The position numbers and the translations under genes were made by a program. From positions 1-9,404 of the forward strand of contig CALLVV010000071.1 of assembly GCA_938012815.1 (NCBI GenBank): a stretch of DNA of 9,404 bases, read 5' to 3'. The number at the start of each line of letters is the position of its first letter. Position 1 is the first letter of the stretch. The notes under the pieces were generated by a model, which was not told where the DNA came from, did no database searches, and worked only from the letters and a program-made list of their open reading frames with translations. This DNA comes from an uncultured Propionibacteriaceae bacterium (GTDB taxonomy: Bacteria > Actinomycetota > Actinomycetes > Propionibacteriales > Propionibacteriaceae). Below are positions 5,799-9,404 of this stretch, piece by piece.

Positions 5799-7805
5799 AT
5801 GGGCGACCCGGATATTCACATCATCGGTGCCGGCCCGGTCGGGTTGGCTGCGGCGTTACTGTTGGCTGCCCAAGACCGGCGCGTCACAATCCACGAGGCG
5901 CGGGATGCCATTTCTCTAACCGACGCGAACAGTTACCCGATCGGGGTGAATCCGCGTGGTCAGGAGACGTTGCGGCGTATCGATTCGCGTCTGGTTGAGG
6001 AGTTGCGCGCGCAGGGTGAACTTGTCGAGGGATTCAAGATCCGTTCCGGGCGCCGGATGCTTGCGTCGTTGCGCTCTGGTGTCATCGTCGGTACCACCCG
6101 AGCCCGGCTCACGGGCATCCTTCTGGCTGCAGTGGAACAGGACCGGCGAATCACTCTCAGCACCGGCCACAGGCTGGAGGCCATCGATCTGGCCTCCCGA
6201 ACCCTGCAGTTCACAGGCCCCAGCATCGTCGAGGTGGGAAACGGTTTGGTCATCGCATGTGACGGGGTCTGGTCGAAGACGCGTCAGACCATGGCCGAGC
6301 AGTGTGCTGATTTCGCCCCGGACGTGAGTGACTGGGGCGTCCAGTTTCGTGTTCTCTTCTCGGCACCCGGTGCAATGGCTCCCGGGCTGGATCCGAATTG
6401 GCATCACATTTTCACGGGCAAAGGTATCTACACTGCGACGCTGCCGGACGGTGTGTGGTGCATTGCGGTCACGGCCATCAAGGGCGACCCAGCGGAGGCT
6501 CTGCTTTTGTCGAGGGAGCCTACGGAGGACCACATCAACGCCCTGCGTCGGCACCTGCGGCAGTACGCCCCGCTCGTCCTTCCCCTGCTCACTCGCGACG
6601 CCTATGTGGATTTCTTCGGGCGGGCGCCCTTCGGCGGCGCCGTTGTGCGCTGCCCCCGGGTGTCCCACGACGAGTGGCTCGTCCTCCTCGGCGATGCCGC
6701 CCATTCCGTCATCCCGCCGACAGGCGAGGGCGTCAACTCCGGCCTGGAGGACGCGATGCTGCTGGCCGACGCGCTGGCCTCTGGTAGCCCGATGCCGCTG
6801 CGCGAATACGACGAGGGTCGAGTTCCCGACCTGAAGGCACTCGGTGAGTACGCGTGTCACCTCAAGGACAACGTCGCCAACGAGGATCCGGTTCGATCTG
6901 TTAGCAACGTTGGGCTCCGAATTCTTTCGGCACTAGCTGGTCTCGTTGGTCAGAAGGCCGGTGATCTGGAGAGCCGGCTTTTCGGCCCCGATGCAGGCCG
7001 GATGCCTTATCGGGACGCCATTGGGCCGTGGATTCAGTTCCGGGATCGCTGGGCCCCGCCCCTGCGCCGGATCGCGACAGGTGTGATGAGACGTGTCAAC
7101 AAACCGATCAGTGCGGAACCTCAGACCCTCGCCGTGCACCAGCCCGAGGGTGGCCGACGGCGAATCAGCGTCATCGGCGGCTCGTCCGGTACGGGCAGGG
7201 AACTTGCGGAGTTGGCGCTGAAGCGGGGCTTCGAGGTCACGTGTCTTTCCCGTCGTGGTGCTGGTCCTATCGGGGCGCGCCTTGTTGCCGGCGATGCCCG
7301 TGACCCGGAGGTCGTGCGCCAGGCGTTGAAGGATGCCACAGCGATTTTTGTCACCGTCAATGGCGGTAACGACGGCAGCCGTGATCGAACGGCCATCACC
7401 CAGGCCGTCCTCAAGGCTGCCGGGAAGACAGGCCTACGCCGGATCATCGTGCAGTCCTCGTTGGGTGCTGGCGCTTCTGCAGGAATGCTGCTCCCCGGCA
7501 TGCGGCACCTGGCAATCCGTATGCTCGCTCCGGCCCTCGCCGACCACACCACCCAGGAACAAGTGGTCCAAGAATCGGGACTGGACTGGACGATCATCCG
7601 ACCGGTAGGTCTGACCAACAAGCGGGCCACGGGCATGGTCCGAGAGCTTCGGGATGCTGAGAGCGGCTGGCTGGGGTGGCCAATCCCCCGGGGTGATGTC
7701 GCTGGCCACATGCTGCGTTGCCTGGATGACAAGTCGACGATTCAAGAGTGCATAGCGATCTCAGGGCGCTGCGCCCTGGGGCAGAATCGTTCCACCCATC
7801 GTTGA
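5799..7805 (+). CDS. FAD monooxygenase fused to an NmrA-like NAD(P)-binding domain
   Basis: The start is ATG 5799 (668 residues), with AAGGA six bases upstream. The frame is open to 5664, but that extension does not look like protein. Residues 1 to about 440 form a class A (PHBH-fold) flavoprotein monooxygenase: the FAD Rossmann motif GAGPVG (10-15), a DG motif CDGVWSKTR (Asp155-Gly156) and a GD motif LLGDAAHSVIPPTGEGVN (Asp299). The stretch YPIGVNPRGQETLRRI resembles kynurenine 3-monooxygenase relatives, so an aromatic substrate is likely but not identifiable. Residues about 453-655 form a second Rossmann domain: SVIGGSSGTGRELAE (457-471), VQSSLGAGAS and DWTIIRPVGLTN are typical of NmrA/atypical-SDR NAD(P)-binding proteins. 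The fusion may couple oxidation to a reductive step or cofactor sensing (inference). The gap from mgtC is 158 bases, with TAGTAT (5747-5752) as a possible -10 box and no clear -35. Codon bias is looser than in topA, suggesting transfer. Confidence 0.87.
   Translation: MGDPDIHIIGAGPVGLAAALLLAAQDRRVTIHEARDAISLTDANSYPIGVNPRGQETLRRIDSRLVEELRAQGELVEGFKIRSGRRMLASLRSGVIVGTTRARLTGILLAAVEQDRRITLSTGHRLEAIDLASRTLQFTGPSIVEVGNGLVIACDGVWSKTRQTMAEQCADFAPDVSDWGVQFRVLFSAPGAMAPGLDPNWHHIFTGKGIYTATLPDGVWCIAVTAIKGDPAEALLLSREPTEDHINALRRHLRQYAPLVLPLLTRDAYVDFFGRAPFGGAVVRCPRVSHDEWLVLLGDAAHSVIPPTGEGVNSGLEDAMLLADALASGSPMPLREYDEGRVPDLKALGEYACHLKDNVANEDPVRSVSNVGLRILSALAGLVGQKAGDLESRLFGPDAGRMPYRDAIGPWIQFRDRWAPPLRRIATGVMRRVNKPISAEPQTLAVHQPEGGRRRISVIGGSSGTGRELAELALKRGFEVTCLSRRGAGPIGARLVAGDARDPEVVRQALKDATAIFVTVNGGNDGSRDRTAITQAVLKAAGKTGLRRIIVQSSLGAGASAGMLLPGMRHLAIRMLAPALADHTTQEQVVQESGLDWTIIRPVGLTNKRATGMVRELRDAESGWLGWPIPRGDVAGHMLRCLDDKSTIQECIAISGRCALGQNRSTHR
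7762..7778. repeat. Perfect 8-bp palindrome at the flavoprotein 3' end
   Basis: CAGGGCGC (7762-7769) and GCGCCCTG (7771-7778) are perfectly symmetric around one base. The site lies inside the last 15 codons, just after the Rossmann domain appears to end (IAISG). It may serve as a terminator or transcript-end stem inside the gene, or be the mark of a past insertion. No T-run follows. Confidence 0.5.
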
Positions 7806-7908
7806 GTGCGGCGGCAAGCCAGATGCTGGCGCTGTGGTGTCGGGTGATTGTGTGTGAGCGCATCACGATCCGCGTCATTGCTTGAACGGACTGAGGATCA
7901 CTCAACTG

Positions 7909-8058
7909 TTCCGCATCGTCGTCGCCTTCGTCGGGTCGATGGGTGACTCGTACGACGATGGTTTCAGCGAACTGGCCGAGGCGCTCTCATCGCTGTACAA
8001 GGCCGAACTCATCTGCAACAAGGGCCCCTGGCAGTCCAACGACGATGTCGAGGTTGCC
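7909..8058 (+). pseudogene. IS3-family transposase remnant
   Basis: Codons from about 7909 to 8058 read VGSMGDSYDDGFSELAEAL and then SLYKAELICNKGPW followed by QSNDDVEVA. This matches the C-terminal core of IS3-family orfB transposases, usually VGSVGDSYDNALAE, then GLYKAELI, a GPW motif and DVELAT. That block includes the final Glu region of the DDE catalytic triad. The expected continuation (WVDWFNHRRLH and the end of the element) is missing: similarity stops abruptly after codon 8056-8058. Upstream, the frame is open only back to 7858 and shows no further transposase domains. About 50 codons of a roughly 280-codon protein remain, so it cannot be active. No terminal inverted repeats or target duplications are visible. 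The frame continues without a stop into the next gene. The surrounding 7806-7908 and 8059-8169 show nothing else I can name. Confidence 0.85.
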
Positions 8059-8169
8059 CCCTTCGCTCGCGGCCCGGATCAACCAGACTGGGGAAGGGGT
8101 CTGGCCCAACCAGGTCGTCACCTCGAGCGTCGCTCCGGTTTCCTCGGGCCTTGTGGGAAGGTAGATGCC

Positions 8170-9404
8170 ATGGGTTTCGAGCGACCGGCGGTGATGCGTT
8201 TCGACCTTCCCTTCCAGGCTGATGCCCCGTCCCTGTTGTCGGATGCCATCGGGATCACCGGGTTGATGGAGCGACGCGCGGCCAGCCACGGCATCGACGT
8301 GACCGTGTTGGACACCCCCGACGACCGGTTGCTGCGCGCCGGGGTGGTGCTGGCACACCGGGTGCTTGGTGGGGTGGGGGACTGGTACCTGGCCGCGTCC
8401 GGATGGGTGCCCCACCTGCCCGCCGAACGGATCGTGCCCATCAACGCCACCGCCGAGCTGCCCCAGGAATTCGCCGACCTCACCCGGCCGCTGGTGCGAC
8501 GCGCCGTGCTCGGGCCGGTGGCCGCGCTGGAATGCCAGCGGGTCGAGTACCTCCTGCGGGGACCCGACGGCCCCCTGGGAAGCATCCGCGACGAACGGGT
8601 CACGGTGCGCCGTGGAGGCATGGCGACGGCCCGCTACCGGGAGGCCACCCTCACGCCCACCGGCCTGCTCGGCAAACACCAGCTGGAACACGTGCTGGCT
8701 GCGCTGGACGCGGTCTCCGCGACCGCCGTCGACGAGTTCCCGAGCCTCCAGCAGCGCCTCGGCCCGCCCGCCACCGGCGGCACCGACTTCCCGAGCCCTG
8801 GCCCGCTGAACCGTGAGGCAACCATGGAAGCGTTCGTGACGAGACTTTTCGCCGCCGACCTGCAGAGTCTCGTCCGGGCGCAGTACCGCGACGAGGATGC
8901 CGTCACGGAGGCCCTTCATGAGTTCCGGGGGCACGTGCGGGGGTTGGCGAATGTGCTCGACCCCGAGTGGCGGCAGGCCGTGGAATCCGCTGTCGAAAAG
9001 GCTTCCACGCCCCGCCAGGCGGCTCTTGACGTGACGGAGTCGCTGGTGGCTGCGGTGCGTGCTCCGCGGCTCGGTGACATCTCGGCTGAACCCGCGGCGA
9101 AACTGCTGCTGAAACGCGCCCAGCAGGGGGCCTACATTTTGGCCGACCGCTGCCGGTCGCTGACCGCCGACTCCTCCGGCACCGACTGGCGGGCCGCGCT
9201 GGCGGCGGCCGAGCAGATCCACGCCTGTGGGTTGGTGGCGGTGCGGCTGCACGGCAAACCGGGAACCAAACTGCTGAAGACCATCACGCAGGTCACCCGC
9301 GACCTGCGGGACTGCGTCGCGGACGTCGACCCCCCGGATCTGGAGGGCCTCACTCCGGCGGAGGCCTTCGAACGAGGCCGGGAAGCGGAACGAGGCCACC
9401 AGCG
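8170..9404 (+). CDS. CYTH/CHAD-like protein, 3' end beyond the window
   Basis: The frame runs off the right edge after 411 codons. ATG 8170 is chosen because GGGAAGG (8155-8161) is eight bases upstream. A second in-frame ATG at 8194 has a weaker site. Residues about 8-200 resemble a CYTH (triphosphate tunnel) domain, the clearest part being LDTPDDRLLRAG (47-58), where family members have a YYDTPD..L...G stretch. The ExExK signature expected at the N-terminus is absent: the matching strand reads AVMRFDLP, so phosphohydrolase or cyclase activity is doubtful. From about 220 on, helical segments with ALHEFRGHVRGLANVL (His250, Arg253, Arg257) resemble a CHAD domain, which binds polyphosphate through His/Arg/Lys helices. 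The gene may have a polyphosphate-related role, but this is inference from weak similarity. Codon use is strongly GC-rich, like topA. A long antisense frame across the same bases (7987-9399) is a shadow of it. Confidence 0.65.
   Translation, partial: MGFERPAVMRFDLPFQADAPSLLSDAIGITGLMERRAASHGIDVTVLDTPDDRLLRAGVVLAHRVLGGVGDWYLAASGWVPHLPAERIVPINATAELPQEFADLTRPLVRRAVLGPVAALECQRVEYLLRGPDGPLGSIRDERVTVRRGGMATARYREATLTPTGLLGKHQLEHVLAALDAVSATAVDEFPSLQQRLGPPATGGTDFPSPGPLNREATMEAFVTRLFAADLQSLVRAQYRDEDAVTEALHEFRGHVRGLANVLDPEWRQAVESAVEKASTPRQAALDVTESLVAAVRAPRLGDISAEPAAKLLLKRAQQGAYILADRCRSLTADSSGTDWRAALAAAEQIHACGLVAVRLHGKPGTKLLKTITQVTRDLRDCVADVDPPDLEGLTPAEAFERGREAERGHQ

Noticed and set aside
7987..9399. 470-codon minus-strand open frame
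   Set aside because: It is antisense to the + strand frame carrying CYTH/CHAD-like motifs and the IS3 transposase motif; its product is rich in Gly/Arg/His without recognisable domains.

Overview
The window looks like chromosomal DNA from a high-GC Gram-positive bacterium (Actinomycetota). The strongest sign is the topoisomerase I gene. It has the actinobacterial layout: no zinc fingers, several short C-terminal repeats and a very lysine-rich tail. Coding third positions are mostly G or C and Shine-Dalgarno sites are GGAGG-like. A secreted Ig-fold adhesin and a CYTH/CHAD-like gene near topA would suit the Propionibacteriaceae or a related family, but that placement is a guess. All genes I support lie on the + strand.

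Positions 1-97 are the last codons of an unidentified gene, followed by a terminator-like hairpin. Positions 98-852 hold no convincing large gene but an unusual density of secondary structure: a candidate sigma70 promoter (235-264), a leader hairpin (270-297), a possible 49-codon ORF (326-475), two adjacent GC-rich hairpins that look like back-to-back terminators (494-528 and 535-575), an 11-bp inverted repeat (579-635), a 10-bp hairpin (715-749) and an ECF-sigma-type promoter candidate (808-833) just before the next gene. This is the least explained part of the window. It may encode a small transcript or a structured leader.

Positions 853-2001 encode a secreted, Ig-like (SdrG/Big_8-type) surface adhesin that stops without a wall or membrane anchor. 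A hydrophobic, Arg-ended segment lies just beyond the stop in the +1 frame, so the gene may be frameshifted. topA (2088-4778) follows. An MgtC-family membrane protein (4933-5640) and a two-domain flavoprotein (5799-7805) come next. The flavoprotein fuses a KMO-like class A FAD monooxygenase to an NmrA-like NAD(P)-binding Rossmann domain.

Positions 7806-8169 contain a remnant of an IS3-family transposase, cut off abruptly. It reads in the same frame as, and without a stop before, the last gene: a CYTH/CHAD-like protein (8170 to the window end, incomplete) that appears to have lost the CYTH catalytic signature. topA is housekeeping. The mgtC, flavoprotein and transposase-scar stretch between topA and the CYTH/CHAD gene reads like an accessory insertion. 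I see no evidence that these genes form one pathway.
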